This document shows, piece by piece, positions 35,053-44,259 of a stretch of 64,000 nt of DNA. Numbering within the stretch: position 1 is the stretch's first letter; the number at the start of each line of letters is the position of its first letter. This DNA is from Sphingomonas sp. QA11 (lineage in GTDB: Bacteria > Pseudomonadota > Alphaproteobacteria > Sphingomonadales > Sphingomonadaceae): NCBI RefSeq assembly GCF_028473665.1, contig NZ_CP098774.1:2108001-2172000 (forward strand), in the 5' to 3' direction. Below the pieces are notes generated by a model. It did no database searches. It was given only the letters and a program-made list of their open reading frames with translations, and was not told the DNA's origin. The position numbers were made by a program, and so were the translations under genes.

Positions 35053-36125
35053 CAGCCGAGTCCTCTGGAAATATGCGGCCCAATCCCGTTCGCGACCCAA
35101 AGCGGCAGCTTCTTCCACGCCTCGACCTGGAATCGATAGCGCGGATTCAACGGGTTGATTTCGCGCGGCGTTTCCCCGGCCGCCGCGCGCTTAGCATACA
35201 TCAAGGGAACACCCTGGAAACCCCAGTTCTTCTTGAATGCGGCAGGTCCGGTTCCAGTCTTTGAGCGTCCGAAGTCGAAACGCGTGCAGCCTTTGGCCCT
35301 GGCATGCGCCATCAGCGCGAAATACATCCGGTCATTGGCCCGCAGCGCGCGCGCCGCCTGAGTCCCCCCGCCCCAATAGGGGTAGACGGTGCCGTCCATA
35401 TACAGGCTCAGCACGCTCGCCACCGGTTTCCCTCCCGATCGGATCGTCAGGATATCCGCAGACTCACCGAATTCCTTCAGGACCGACCGGAACAGCTTCG
35501 CGGGGAACACCGGGGTGCCCAGGTTGCGCACCGACTCGGCATAGACGGCATAGTGCGCCCGCAGGTCGGCATCATGACGCCCGACCGAAACCTCAAGCTC
35601 GATGTCTAGGCTCTTGCGCACCTCGGCCCGCTGTTTGCGCGGAATGGCGGTCAGTTCAGCCTCGTCGGTTTCAGCGAGCGGGCGCACGAAGCCAAGATAG
35701 GTCTCGTCGTCGCGAATCCATTCCGGCCCTTCGACCGGACCACCGCGAATCTCCAATGTCGGGCAGCCGAGCTTCTCGGCCAGGGCCCAGGCGGCCTCGC
35801 CCAGCGGCCGCACGGCATCGTCGCTCTCGGCAAGGATTCCCCCGCCGACCGCGAAACCGTTCGAGACGAGCGCCTTGCCGAACAAGGGCGAGCGCACCTC
35901 GGTCAGCGGCAGCATTGCTGCCAGCGACCCGTTGGCGCGCTCCGCCACCAGCGTATGGCTGCGCTGCCCGCAGCCTTCCGCGACCGCGGCACTCCACGTC
36001 GGGAGATGAAAGGGCGTGCCTTCCGGATGCGCGCGCACGAACGAGTCGAGCCGCGCCAGCTCCGCCGCATCACGCAGATCGACCGCGCGCAGCCCCAGCG
36101 GCGCCGAGACGAGCGGCATGTTCAC
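35052..36125 (-). CDS. FemAB-family protein, XrtA/PEP-CTERM-associated
   Basis: 357-residue GNAT-fold protein of the FemAB type, which in exosortase loci is thought to transfer an aminoacyl or acyl group to the polysaccharide or its precursor. Two GNAT-like halves are visible: GTPFHLPTWSAAVAEG near the start and MYFALMAHARAKGCTRFDFGRSKTGTGPAAFKKNWGF near the end, the latter the family hallmark. The start is a GTG at 36125 giving a GTGA overlap with the deacetylase stop; an ATG two codons later (36119) is equally possible. Confidence 0.85.
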   Translation of the reverse strand: MNMPLVSAPLGLRAVDLRDAAELARLDSFVRAHPEGTPFHLPTWSAAVAEGCGQRSHTLVAERANGSLAAMLPLTEVRSPLFGKALVSNGFAVGGGILAESDDAVRPLGEAAWALAEKLGCPTLEIRGGPVEGPEWIRDDETYLGFVRPLAETDEAELTAIPRKQRAEVRKSLDIELEVSVGRHDADLRAHYAVYAESVRNLGTPVFPAKLFRSVLKEFGESADILTIRSGGKPVASVLSLYMDGTVYPYWGGGTQAARALRANDRMYFALMAHARAKGCTRFDFGRSKTGTGPAAFKKNWGFQGVPLMYAKRAAAGETPREINPLNPRYRFQVEAWKKLPLWVANGIGPHISRGLG

Positions 36126-36961
36126 GCCATCCCGAGACGGGCTTCGGCGACCACCGCATCCATCCGGCCCCAGTCGTGCCGCCTGATCAGCGTCCGGAGC
36201 TTGCCCGACATCGCGCCGAGCCGGCTGTAGTGGCGGAGCTTCGACCTGACCGGCGCATTGGCCACGCGCGGCTGGCCGGGATCGATCTCCCAGGGATGGA
36301 AATAGAACACCGCCGGATGTCCCTCGCCCGCCACCTGCCTGATCGCATAGTTGGTCAGCGCCGCCGGAAACAACCGGAAGAACCCGCCGCCGGTCGCGAG
36401 CCTGCGCCCCCCGACATCGGCGATCGTCACCGGCACCTCGATCAGTGCCGCATCCGCCACCGGCCGGAACGCGAAGCGTGGCGCCTCGGGCCAGCCATAA
36501 TGGTCGTGCCGCACCGGCGCGACGCTGGACGAATAGGCATAGCCCTCCTCAGCCAGCACCGGGTGAGCCCAGGGTGTGCGCTTGTCGATCGAGAAGCTCG
36601 GCGCGCGATAGCCCGTCACCGCCACGCCGCCGGCATCCTCGAGCACCTTGCGCGACCGGGCGAGATCGGCGCGGAACTGCGCCGCATCCATGGTGAAGAC
36701 TCGCTGATGGTCCCAGCCATGGCTGGCCAGCTCATGCCCCTGCTCGACGATCCGCCGGATCAGCGCCGGATAGCGCTCAGCCACCCAGCCGAGCGTGAAG
36801 AAGGTTCCCTTCACCCCGCTCTCGCCGAACAGCGCAAGCACCGCGTCGGTATTCCGCTCGACGCGCGGCGCAAGCGAATCCCAGTCGGCCTTGTCGATCA
36901 CCTTCTCGAAGGCACCGACCTGGAACCAGTCCTCGACATCGACTGAAAGGGCGTTGCGCAT
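36122..36961 (-). CDS. Polysaccharide deacetylase, XrtA-associated
   Basis: 279-residue NodB-fold deacetylase (CE4). Motif 1 ALSVDVEDWFQ (catalytic base and metal Asp pair), motif 2 HELASHGWDHQRV (metal histidines), motif 3 GYRAPSFSIDKRTPW, and a C-terminal VFYFHPWEIDPGQPR. The PEP-CTERM-locus subtype normally starts at the deacetylase domain with no signal peptide, as here. Expected to remove N-acetyl groups from a lipid-linked or growing polysaccharide. Confidence 0.88.
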   Translation of the reverse strand: MRNALSVDVEDWFQVGAFEKVIDKADWDSLAPRVERNTDAVLALFGESGVKGTFFTLGWVAERYPALIRRIVEQGHELASHGWDHQRVFTMDAAQFRADLARSRKVLEDAGGVAVTGYRAPSFSIDKRTPWAHPVLAEEGYAYSSSVAPVRHDHYGWPEAPRFAFRPVADAALIEVPVTIADVGGRRLATGGGFFRLFPAALTNYAIRQVAGEGHPAVFYFHPWEIDPGQPRVANAPVRSKLRHYSRLGAMSGKLRTLIRRHDWGRMDAVVAEARLGMA

Positions 36962-36967
36962 GATCCG

Positions 36968-38056
36968 CTACCGGCTGACCGCGCGTACCGACTCAAGGTC
37001 GGGCTGCTGCTCGCCCTCGACCCAGTCGACCAGCAGGGTCAGCACCCGGCGCATCACCGCGTCCTGATCCTGGACCCGCGCCTCGAGCGCCGCCAGGCGC
37101 GCGGCAAGTGCCCCGTCACCCGGCGTCGCGGGAACATCCTCCTGGCGCGTCGGCTCGACGGGCGGCAGCGCGGCGCTATCGGGGGCCGTGTCGACAACCC
37201 GCATCGGCGCACGGTCCGTGGCGACAACAGGCTTCGCCACCGGCGCATCGCCCGCCATGTCGGCGATCACCGACGCCACCGCGCGCCCGTCGATCGTGTC
37301 AAGCTGCTCGATCGCCCCGAACAGCAGGACCCGCCCGGCAAGCTGGTTCAGCCGCCGCGGCACGCCGTCCGACCCTTTGTAGATCGCCTCGAAAGCATCG
37401 GGGGTGAAGCGCGGCCGTCCCTGCCAGCCGACCACTGAAAGCCGGTGCACCATATAGGGCTCGACCTCTTCCGGGCCCATCGGGTCGAGATGGTGCATCG
37501 CGATCACGCGCTGGCGCAGCTGCTCGAGCCGGTCGGAGCCATGCAGCCGTTCGCGGAACTCGGGCTGGCCAAGCAGGAAGATCTGGAGCAGCGCGTGACC
37601 GCCGGCCTGGAAGTTGGAGAGCATGCGAAGCTCCTCCAGCGCCGAGACGGGCAGCGCCTGCGCCTCGTCGACGATCAGCAGCGTGCGCCGCCCCGACCGC
37701 GCCATCGCATGCAGCCCGCGCTCGATCGCGGTCAGCAGCTGCGCCTTGGTCATGCCGGCGCTGTCGACGTCGAGCCCGTCCGCCACCAGGCGCAGCAGGT
37801 CGTCCGCCTCGATCTGGGTGGAGACGATCTTGACGATGTGCAGCCGCTCCCGGTCCACCGTCGCCATCAGATGGCCGACCAGGGTCGTCTTGCCCGCGCC
37901 GACATCCCCGGTGATGACGATGAACCCCTCGCCCTGGGCAAGCCCATAGCCGAGATAGGCCATCGCCTTGCGGTGCGTGGCGGTATCGAACCAGAAACGC
38001 GGATCGGGCGTAAGCTGGAACGGCCGGCCGCTCAATCCATAATGGTCGTCGTACAT
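36968..38056 (-). CDS. XrtA-associated AAA ATPase (TIGR03015/ExeA-like)
   Basis: 362-residue ATPase: Walker A ITGDVGAGKTTLVGH near residue 53, Walker B LLIVDEAQALP, and an arginine in LRQRVIAMHHL. The N-terminal YDDHYGLSGRPFQLTPDP is the subfamily's characteristic leader; the C-terminus ends in a short Pro/Ala linker and a helix. Possibly energises export or chain handling. AGGACGGTGACA gives good spacing to the ATG at 38056; the GTG at 38062 is too close to the ribosome site. Confidence 0.88.
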   Translation of the reverse strand: MYDDHYGLSGRPFQLTPDPRFWFDTATHRKAMAYLGYGLAQGEGFIVITGDVGAGKTTLVGHLMATVDRERLHIVKIVSTQIEADDLLRLVADGLDVDSAGMTKAQLLTAIERGLHAMARSGRRTLLIVDEAQALPVSALEELRMLSNFQAGGHALLQIFLLGQPEFRERLHGSDRLEQLRQRVIAMHHLDPMGPEEVEPYMVHRLSVVGWQGRPRFTPDAFEAIYKGSDGVPRRLNQLAGRVLLFGAIEQLDTIDGRAVASVIADMAGDAPVAKPVVATDRAPMRVVDTAPDSAALPPVEPTRQEDVPATPGDGALAARLAALEARVQDQDAVMRRVLTLLVDWVEGEQQPDLESVRAVSR

Positions 38057-38096
38057 TGTCACCGTCCTAACGCGCGACCATAGGCCGCCACGTATT

Positions 38097-39707
38097 TCAG
38101 AATTGATAGCGCATCCCGAGCTGGGCCGTGCCGGAAACCTGGTCGTCCATTCCCTCCTGGCTGAACTGATAGATCCCGACCGACGCCGTCGTCCCGATCC
38201 GGCCGAAATTATGGTAATATTGTCCGGTCGCCCCGGTCCCCAGCACGCCCGGCGCGTTGTTGATCCCGCTCTGGTAGTAGTTGGCGAACAGCGTGCCGGT
38301 CACCCCGGAATTCCGGTCGATCGCGGCTGAGACGAAGGCCTGGCCGTAATAGCTTTCGTCAGTCACCCCGTTGATGGTGAAGCCGGTTCCGCCCGGCGCA
38401 TAGAAGCGACGGTTGGCGTAGCCGGCACCGATCCCGAACTGGAGCGGCCCGCGATTGGCGGTCAGCACCGCGTCGACGCCCCTGGCACGATAGCTTGAGC
38501 TGGTGATCGACTGGAAGATGCCATTCAGGCATCCGCCCGGCGCGCCGCTCGACGCCCCATAGGTGCAGCCGGAGAATTGCTGGCCGAACGCGTCGCGCTG
38601 CTCGAGGAAGCTGGTCGGCAGTCCGGCAATGCCGTCGCGCAGCTGGCGCCCGAAGGTGTCGACGCTGTCGTACACCCCGATCTGCAGCCCGACCGACCGG
38701 CTCGCCGCATAGCTGAACGATCCCGTATAGGTCATGCCGCCGTAGCGCCGGCCGACCCGCGCCTGGAGCATGGTGCGCGGCGACGGCCGCCAGATCACGC
38801 CCGCATCGTAGATCAGGCCGTCCGTCTCATAAGCGATGCGTCGCGGTGATGCGGGATCGGTCTGGAAGCGCCCCGCTCCGTCGACGACCGGCTGCCCACC
38901 GGCATCGAGCAGGGGATCCTTCTGGCTGACGACGATCTTCTCATATCCGGCACCCGCGGTCAGCGCGAGCGTGGGCGCCACCGGCAGGACGACGTCGCCC
39001 CGCACGAATTTGCCCTCGTATCGCTGGTCGAGCTGCCTCGCATCGTCGCGTTCATAGGCACCGCTCACCGTGACGCCGACCGGCAGCACGGTTCCCGCTC
39101 TCACCCCGACGCTCGCCTGGGCGACGTGGCTCGTCGCGCTGTCGAACACGTCCAGCCTCGGGCTGCCGGGCGCGACGCCGGTCGCCCCGGGCGATTCCAC
39201 CTTGGTATAGCCGAAGCGATAGCTGGCATTGACGTTGAGCGGGCCGACATTGGTCGCGAGCGTCGGCCCGGCATAGGCGGAATAGATCTGCGAGATATTG
39301 TCGACATTGCCGGCGAGCACGCCCGGCGCCGCGCCCCGGATGTCGGAGCGGGCCCGGGTGGCGAGCGCGCCGCCTTCAAGGCTGAAGCCGGGCGCGATCT
39401 TCACCGCCGCCCGCGCGAGCCCGCTATGGATATCGTCGTCGCCGACCCTCTTGCTCCAGGATATCCGCCGCTCGTAGCGATAGCTGATCTTCATCTGGGT
39501 GCGCTGAGTCTGGATCGACGCATCGACCCCGGCCGCGACGGTGGAATAGGTCAGCACGTCGCCCGATTGCAGGTCGGCGGTCAGCACCTGGCCGAGCTCG
39601 ATATAGGGCGCGATCGTCTTGTTGCGCTGGCCGTCCTGCGCGGCGGCCGGCGCGGCGGCGAGGATGGCCGCCATCGTTGTGCCGATGATGATGGTCGGGC
39701 GCATCAT
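38097..39707 (-). CDS. XrtA-associated outer-membrane beta-barrel protein (TIGR03016-like)
   Basis: 536-residue exported protein. A signal peptide (MMRPTIIIGTTMAAILAAAPAAAQ) precedes many amphipathic beta strands, and the C-terminus ends in the aromatic pattern AQLGMRYQF typical of outer-membrane barrels. In exosortase A loci this is the uncharacterised putative outer-membrane polymer exporter or partner. The double ATG overlaps the kinase stop (ATGA), so the start is well supported. Confidence 0.85.
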   Translation of the reverse strand: MMRPTIIIGTTMAAILAAAPAAAQDGQRNKTIAPYIELGQVLTADLQSGDVLTYSTVAAGVDASIQTQRTQMKISYRYERRISWSKRVGDDDIHSGLARAAVKIAPGFSLEGGALATRARSDIRGAAPGVLAGNVDNISQIYSAYAGPTLATNVGPLNVNASYRFGYTKVESPGATGVAPGSPRLDVFDSATSHVAQASVGVRAGTVLPVGVTVSGAYERDDARQLDQRYEGKFVRGDVVLPVAPTLALTAGAGYEKIVVSQKDPLLDAGGQPVVDGAGRFQTDPASPRRIAYETDGLIYDAGVIWRPSPRTMLQARVGRRYGGMTYTGSFSYAASRSVGLQIGVYDSVDTFGRQLRDGIAGLPTSFLEQRDAFGQQFSGCTYGASSGAPGGCLNGIFQSITSSSYRARGVDAVLTANRGPLQFGIGAGYANRRFYAPGGTGFTINGVTDESYYGQAFVSAAIDRNSGVTGTLFANYYQSGINNAPGVLGTGATGQYYHNFGRIGTTASVGIYQFSQEGMDDQVSGTAQLGMRYQF

Positions 39708-40765
39708 TTTGCGTCCTCCTGGTCGTAATAGCTGCCGAAGCGGCGGCCGCCGGGCACGAATGACACCGCATTCAGCACCAGCTGGATATGCTCGCAGCCG
39801 TCGAGCTGCGCGACCGCGTCGCGCAAATCGCCCTCGCTGGTGCAATCGGCGCGGACGATCAGCAGTACCTGCCCCGCATGGTTGGCGAGCACCGATGCGG
39901 GCGACGCGGCCAGCACTGGCGGCGAATCGAAGATCAGCAGCCGCTTCGGATCGGCGGCAAGCAGGTCGGCGATGATCTCGCTGGTCCGCCGGCTGGCGAG
40001 CAATTCGGTATCGGTGTTCGATTTCTTGCCCGCGGGCAACAGGCTGAGCTGCGGGATATCGGTCCTGACCACGCATGCCTCGATGTCGATTCGCGGGTCG
40101 GCAAGGGCATCGAGCAGGCCCGGGCCGTCCTTCAGGCCAAGCCGGTTCATCACGTCGGGCTTGGCGAAATCGGCATCGACCAGCAGAACCTCGACCTCAC
40201 GCTCTGCCGCCATCGAGATGGCGAGGTTCACCGCGCAATAAGTCTTGCCGTCATTCGGCTTGGCCGAGCAGACCAGGATGGTCCGCGAACGATCCCCGTC
40301 CGATTTGCGCACGACGCGCGCGGTCTGGAGCAGCTGGCGCTTCACCTGGCGGAACTCCTCGACCAGCGCCCCGATCGGCGCGCCGGGCACGAGCAATCCC
40401 TTCGCGGCAAGCATGGCACGGTCGATCGTGGCACCGGCACCGCGCATGGTCCGGGTGGGGGGCTCAAGCGGCGGCGGCGCTTCTTCCAGCGGAAATTCCT
40501 GCGCGGGAGGTTGCGGCGCTTCCTCATAGGGCGCCTCTTCATAGGGTGCCGAAAACGCCTCTTCCTCAAGGAACGGCGCACGGATCGGCCGCGGCTCCTG
40601 CACGTCCTCCAGAGGTTCCTGCGGAACCTCCCGGATTTCCTGCACGATGTCGCGGTCGCGTACGTCGTCCTGACGCGCGGGCCGCAGATTCATGCCGAAA
40701 TCATAGACCTCGGCCGCGCGTTCGAGCAGCGATCCGCTTGGCTTGCGGGGTGTAGTGTCGCTCAT
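39704..40765 (-). CDS. XrtA-associated tyrosine autokinase (CpsD/BY-kinase)
   Basis: 353-residue bacterial tyrosine kinase without membrane segments. Low-complexity acidic/proline-rich residues run to ~110 (YEEAPYEEAPQPP), then the P-loop kinase: Walker A CSAKPNDGKTYCAVNLA, A' LLVDADFAKPD, Walker B LLIFDSPP. The C-terminus has FGSYYDQEDAK, a short tyrosine tail of two Tyr rather than a long cluster. It should work with the chain-length protein just upstream to control polymer size. The stop overlaps the outer-membrane gene. Confidence 0.88.
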   Translation of the reverse strand: MSDTTPRKPSGSLLERAAEVYDFGMNLRPARQDDVRDRDIVQEIREVPQEPLEDVQEPRPIRAPFLEEEAFSAPYEEAPYEEAPQPPAQEFPLEEAPPPLEPPTRTMRGAGATIDRAMLAAKGLLVPGAPIGALVEEFRQVKRQLLQTARVVRKSDGDRSRTILVCSAKPNDGKTYCAVNLAISMAAEREVEVLLVDADFAKPDVMNRLGLKDGPGLLDALADPRIDIEACVVRTDIPQLSLLPAGKKSNTDTELLASRRTSEIIADLLAADPKRLLIFDSPPVLAASPASVLANHAGQVLLIVRADCTSEGDLRDAVAQLDGCEHIQLVLNAVSFVPGGRRFGSYYDQEDAK

Positions 40766-42267
40766 GCCGCCAGCCCCCGTTGCAGCATCTCGACCCCGAG
40801 CAGCCCGACATAGGCAACCACCAGCGCTCCGGCGCCGCCGCCGAAATAGATCAGCTTGCGCCGGCGTGCCGTGATCTGCGCCCTCGTAACCATCTCCCCG
40901 ATCGATCCGATCACCGGCATGCCGGTGGCGCGCTCCAGCCTCCCCGCCGTCGCGAAGGTCGTCTGCAACTGCCCCATGGCGAAGGCGGCGCCGATCCCCC
41001 CGACGATGCCGGCGAGTAGCGCGCCCGTCAGCAGCAGCGGCCGGTTCGGCGCGGTCGGCACGCGGGGCGCGGTCGGCGGATCGATCACGCTGAACTTGAT
41101 CGCATCGGTCTGAGTCTGGGCCTGGCCGCGCAGCTTGATCGCCTCGCGGTCGGCAAGCAGCTTTGAATACTGGTCCTTGAGCACCTGGTAGTTGTTCTCG
41201 ATCTGCGACTGCTCGGCGGCGACCGCCGGGTCGCCCGCCAGCTTCGTATTGATCTGCTCGAGATCGGACTGGAGCTGAGTCTTGCGCATGGTCAGCGCGG
41301 CGACGGTCGCCTGTTTGTCCGCCTGCATCGATTTCAGCGAGAGATAGAGCGGGTTGTTCGCCCCGCCGCCCGCGCCGACCGGCTCGTTGCGCGCGGCCGC
41401 CTGCGCCGCGGCAAGCTGGCTGCGCAGCGCGACCACGTCCGGATGATTCTCGGTATAGCCCTTGGCCCGCGCATCGGCGAGCTGGCCCTGGATCGCGGCG
41501 AGCCGTGCCCGCGCCGGGCCGCCGGTCGGTCCGGCGCCCGCGACGGTCTGCGGCGTTCCCGCCATCTGCCCGATCAGCGCGGCAAGGCTCGACTGGGCAG
41601 CGGCGAGATCGCTGTCGACCTGCGCCATCTGGGTGCGCGCAGCGCCCATCCGGTCGGTCAGCGATCCGGTGCCGGGCAGCGATCCGAGATAGCGGTTCTG
41701 GAAATCGGCCCGCTTGGCCTCGGCTTCCTGAAGCTGCTTCTGGCGCTGTTCCAGCTGGGCGTCGAGGAAACCGAGCGACTGGGTCGTCTCGTCCCGGTCA
41801 CCCGCCAGATTCTGCTCGACGAACAGGTCGATCAGCTTCTGCACGACCTGACGCGCTACCTTGGGGCTCGATCCGGTCACGACGATCTCGAACAGATTGT
41901 CCTGCTGCGCGGTGATCTTGATCGCCTTTTGCAGGCCCGCCACCCGGTCGGCCACGTCGCGGTCGCTCGAAACGCTGTTGGCCAGGTCGGTGCCGCGCAC
42001 GACCTTCTCCATATTCGTGGCGGATGTCAGCGTCTGGCGGATCGTGTCGACGTCCTTCTGCTGGTCGGCGGCGGTGATGCCGACCGCGCTCGGCAGGATC
42101 GTCTGCATCTGCACGAAGACGCGCGCCCGTGATTCATAGCTGTTCGGAATCTGCGAAACCATCAGCCAGCCAACCACCGCGATCACCCAGGCGACCGCCA
42201 GCGCCAGCCAGCGTCGCGTCCAGATCGCGTGGATCGCTATCCTGATCTCGTCGTAAAGGCCGTTCAT
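40762..42267 (-). CDS. XrtA-associated polysaccharide chain-length determinant (Wzz/GNVR)
   Basis: 501-residue co-polymerase of the Wzz/GumC type. N-terminal transmembrane helix (WLALAVAWVIAVVGWLMV), long periplasmic alpha/beta and coiled-coil region (residues ~140-390, many AxxQLxQRQxQLQEAEAKRADFQ-like heptads), second transmembrane helix near 430 and another hydrophobic stretch at the end. Controls length with the adjacent kinase, with which it shares an ATGA overlap. Confidence 0.88.
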   Translation of the reverse strand: MNGLYDEIRIAIHAIWTRRWLALAVAWVIAVVGWLMVSQIPNSYESRARVFVQMQTILPSAVGITAADQQKDVDTIRQTLTSATNMEKVVRGTDLANSVSSDRDVADRVAGLQKAIKITAQQDNLFEIVVTGSSPKVARQVVQKLIDLFVEQNLAGDRDETTQSLGFLDAQLEQRQKQLQEAEAKRADFQNRYLGSLPGTGSLTDRMGAARTQMAQVDSDLAAAQSSLAALIGQMAGTPQTVAGAGPTGGPARARLAAIQGQLADARAKGYTENHPDVVALRSQLAAAQAAARNEPVGAGGGANNPLYLSLKSMQADKQATVAALTMRKTQLQSDLEQINTKLAGDPAVAAEQSQIENNYQVLKDQYSKLLADREAIKLRGQAQTQTDAIKFSVIDPPTAPRVPTAPNRPLLLTGALLAGIVGGIGAAFAMGQLQTTFATAGRLERATGMPVIGSIGEMVTRAQITARRRKLIYFGGGAGALVVAYVGLLGVEMLQRGLAA

Positions 42268-42280
42268 CCCCCGGCGTCTC

Positions 42281-42925
42281 CTAGAACATGCTCTCGGGGA
42301 TGATGATCACGTCGCCCGGCTCGAGCCGCACGTTCGCGCTCGAATCGCCGTTCTTCAGGAGACTGGAAAGCTTGATGTTATATTCGACCTGCTTGCCTGT
42401 GTTGCGGTCGTAGCGGACCAGCTTGGCGCGATTGCCCGCCGCATATTGGCTGAGCCCGCCGACGGAGATCATCGCGTCGAGCAGGGTCATGTTGGCGCGG
42501 TAGGGGATCGACGCGGGTTTCTCGGTCGCGCCGACGATGCGCACCTGCTGGCTGAACGTACCCGAGAAATTCTCGACGATGACGGAGACGATCGGGTCCT
42601 TGATATATTCGCCAAGCGCGATCTTCATGTCGTCGGCGAGCATGGCGGGCGTCTTGCCGACCGCGGGCATGTCGCTGATCAGCGGCGTGGTGATCCGGCC
42701 GTCCGGGCGCACCTGAACCTTCGCCGACAGTTCGGGGTTGCGCCACACGAAGATATTGAGCTGGTCGAGCGGGCCGATGATATATTCTTCGCCCGGTTGC
42801 TCCTGCGACGCCACGAAGCTCGCTGGCGGCAACTCCGGTCGCCCGCCGCCACCCATGCAGCCGTTAAGCATCAGGGCGCCGCCGGACAATAGAGCCAGGC
42901 CACTGAAACCACGCGAAAAACCCAT
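42281..42925 (-). CDS. Polysaccharide export lipoprotein (Wza-like), XrtA-associated
   Basis: 214-residue outer-membrane export protein. Signal peptide with lipobox ALMLNGC, then a polysaccharide-export (Poly_export) domain (YIIGPLDQLNIFVWRNPELSAKVQVRPDGRI) and SLBB-like repeats (VRIVGATEKPASIPYRANMTLLDAMISVGGL). GGGAGG with 6-nt spacing supports ATG 42925. First gene of the export run wza-wzz-kinase; it should form the outer-membrane channel with the chain-length protein. Confidence 0.88.
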   Translation of the reverse strand: MGFSRGFSGLALLSGGALMLNGCMGGGGRPELPPASFVASQEQPGEEYIIGPLDQLNIFVWRNPELSAKVQVRPDGRITTPLISDMPAVGKTPAMLADDMKIALGEYIKDPIVSVIVENFSGTFSQQVRIVGATEKPASIPYRANMTLLDAMISVGGLSQYAAGNRAKLVRYDRNTGKQVEYNIKLSSLLKNGDSSANVRLEPGDVIIIPESMF

Positions 42926-42993
42926 CACAAGACCTCCCGCCGCCATTCTCCGCCGGTGACGTCACTCCGGCAGGGTTCGCGGCTATGGTCCCG

Positions 42994-44259
42994 CTATGGC
43001 GCTGAAGAGGTGAAGATTGCGTTAGGAGTATCCCGGCCGCCTGCAAGCATCTGGCCTGGAAGCTCGTGCCCGAGGAAGGCGGTGGGGCTCGCCGACAGCC
43101 CATAGGCGCCCGCCATGAACACGGCGATGACGTCTCCGGGCCCCGCCACCGGTAGCGACACGCGATCGGCGAGCCGGTCGAGCGGCGTGCACAGACACCC
43201 GACCACGCTGACCGTCTCCACGGCCCCGCCCGGCGTCACCGTCGCGACCGACACCGGATAGTTCCGCTTCACCACCGTGCCGAAATTGCCTGAGGCCGCC
43301 AGCTGGTGATGCAACCCGCCATCCACCACGAGAAAAGTCTCGCCCCGGCTCTCCTTCCGGTCGATCACCCGGGTCAGATAGACCCCAGCCTCGCCGACTA
43401 GCCATCGTCCCAGCTCTATGGCGAAGCGAGCACCCTTCAGCGATGGCGGCAGCGATGCCATGCGCTCGCCCAGCGCCAGACCGATCGCCTCGATATCGAG
43501 CGGCTCCTCGCCCGGAAAATAGGGAATGCCGAACCCGCCACCGAGATTGACCAGCGGCGGCGTGACGCCGACCTCATCGGCCAGCCGCCCGGCCAGCGCC
43601 AGCGTCTCGGCCTGGGTCTCGATGATCGCCTGGGCATCGAGCGCCTGGGATCCGGCGAAGATATGAAAGCCGCGCCAGTCGACTCCCGCCGCGACCAGCC
43701 GCTTCGCGATCGCCGCCGCGCGATCGGCATCGATCCCGAAAGGTGATGCCCTGCCCCCCATGCGCATGCCGGATCCGCGCAGCTCCATCTCGGGATTGAC
43801 GCGCACCGCGAGGCGGGGCGTTACCCCAAGCCGCTCCGCCGCCATCAGCGCGCGGATCGCTTCACCCTCCGATTCCAGATTGAGCGTCACGCCGGCCTTG
43901 ATCGCCGCTACGATCTCCGCGTCGCGCTTGCCGGGCCCGGCAAAGCTGATCGCACTGCCCGGCTTCGCCGCCAGTGCCAGCGCCATCTCTCCTTTCGACG
44001 CGATATCAAGTCCATCGACCAGCGGCGCCATGACGGCGATCAACGGCGCGAACGGATTGGCCTTGATCGCGTAATGAATGTCGAGCCCCGCCGGCATCGC
44101 CGCGCGCAGCCGTGCGATCCGGGCGGTCACCATGTCGGCATCATAGACGAACAACGGCGTATCGCCCGCCGCCTCGATCCACGCCTCAGCCATCTCGCCG
44201 GCTATTTGCAGCGGTCCGTCCCCACGAAATTCCGCCGGAATCGCGCCCATCGGCTTCAT
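42994..44259 (-). CDS. PLP-dependent decarboxylase, exosortase A-associated (TIGR03099-like)
   Basis: 421-residue diaminopimelate-decarboxylase-like fold III enzyme. PLP lysine in DIHYAIKANPFAPL, glycine loop in NLGGGFGIPYFPGEEP, and CLCTPLDR in the position of the catalytic cysteine (C-x-x-x-D). The exosortase-locus subfamily sits between an acyl-CoA ligase and export genes, and probably supplies an amine that the ligase or carrier protein couples to the polysaccharide precursor. ATGA overlap with the ligase stop fixes the start. Confidence 0.86.
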   Translation of the reverse strand: MKPMGAIPAEFRGDGPLQIAGEMAEAWIEAAGDTPLFVYDADMVTARIARLRAAMPAGLDIHYAIKANPFAPLIAVMAPLVDGLDIASKGEMALALAAKPGSAISFAGPGKRDAEIVAAIKAGVTLNLESEGEAIRALMAAERLGVTPRLAVRVNPEMELRGSGMRMGGRASPFGIDADRAAAIAKRLVAAGVDWRGFHIFAGSQALDAQAIIETQAETLALAGRLADEVGVTPPLVNLGGGFGIPYFPGEEPLDIEAIGLALGERMASLPPSLKGARFAIELGRWLVGEAGVYLTRVIDRKESRGETFLVVDGGLHHQLAASGNFGTVVKRNYPVSVATVTPGGAVETVSVVGCLCTPLDRLADRVSLPVAGPGDVIAVFMAGAYGLSASPTAFLGHELPGQMLAGGRDTPNAIFTSSAP

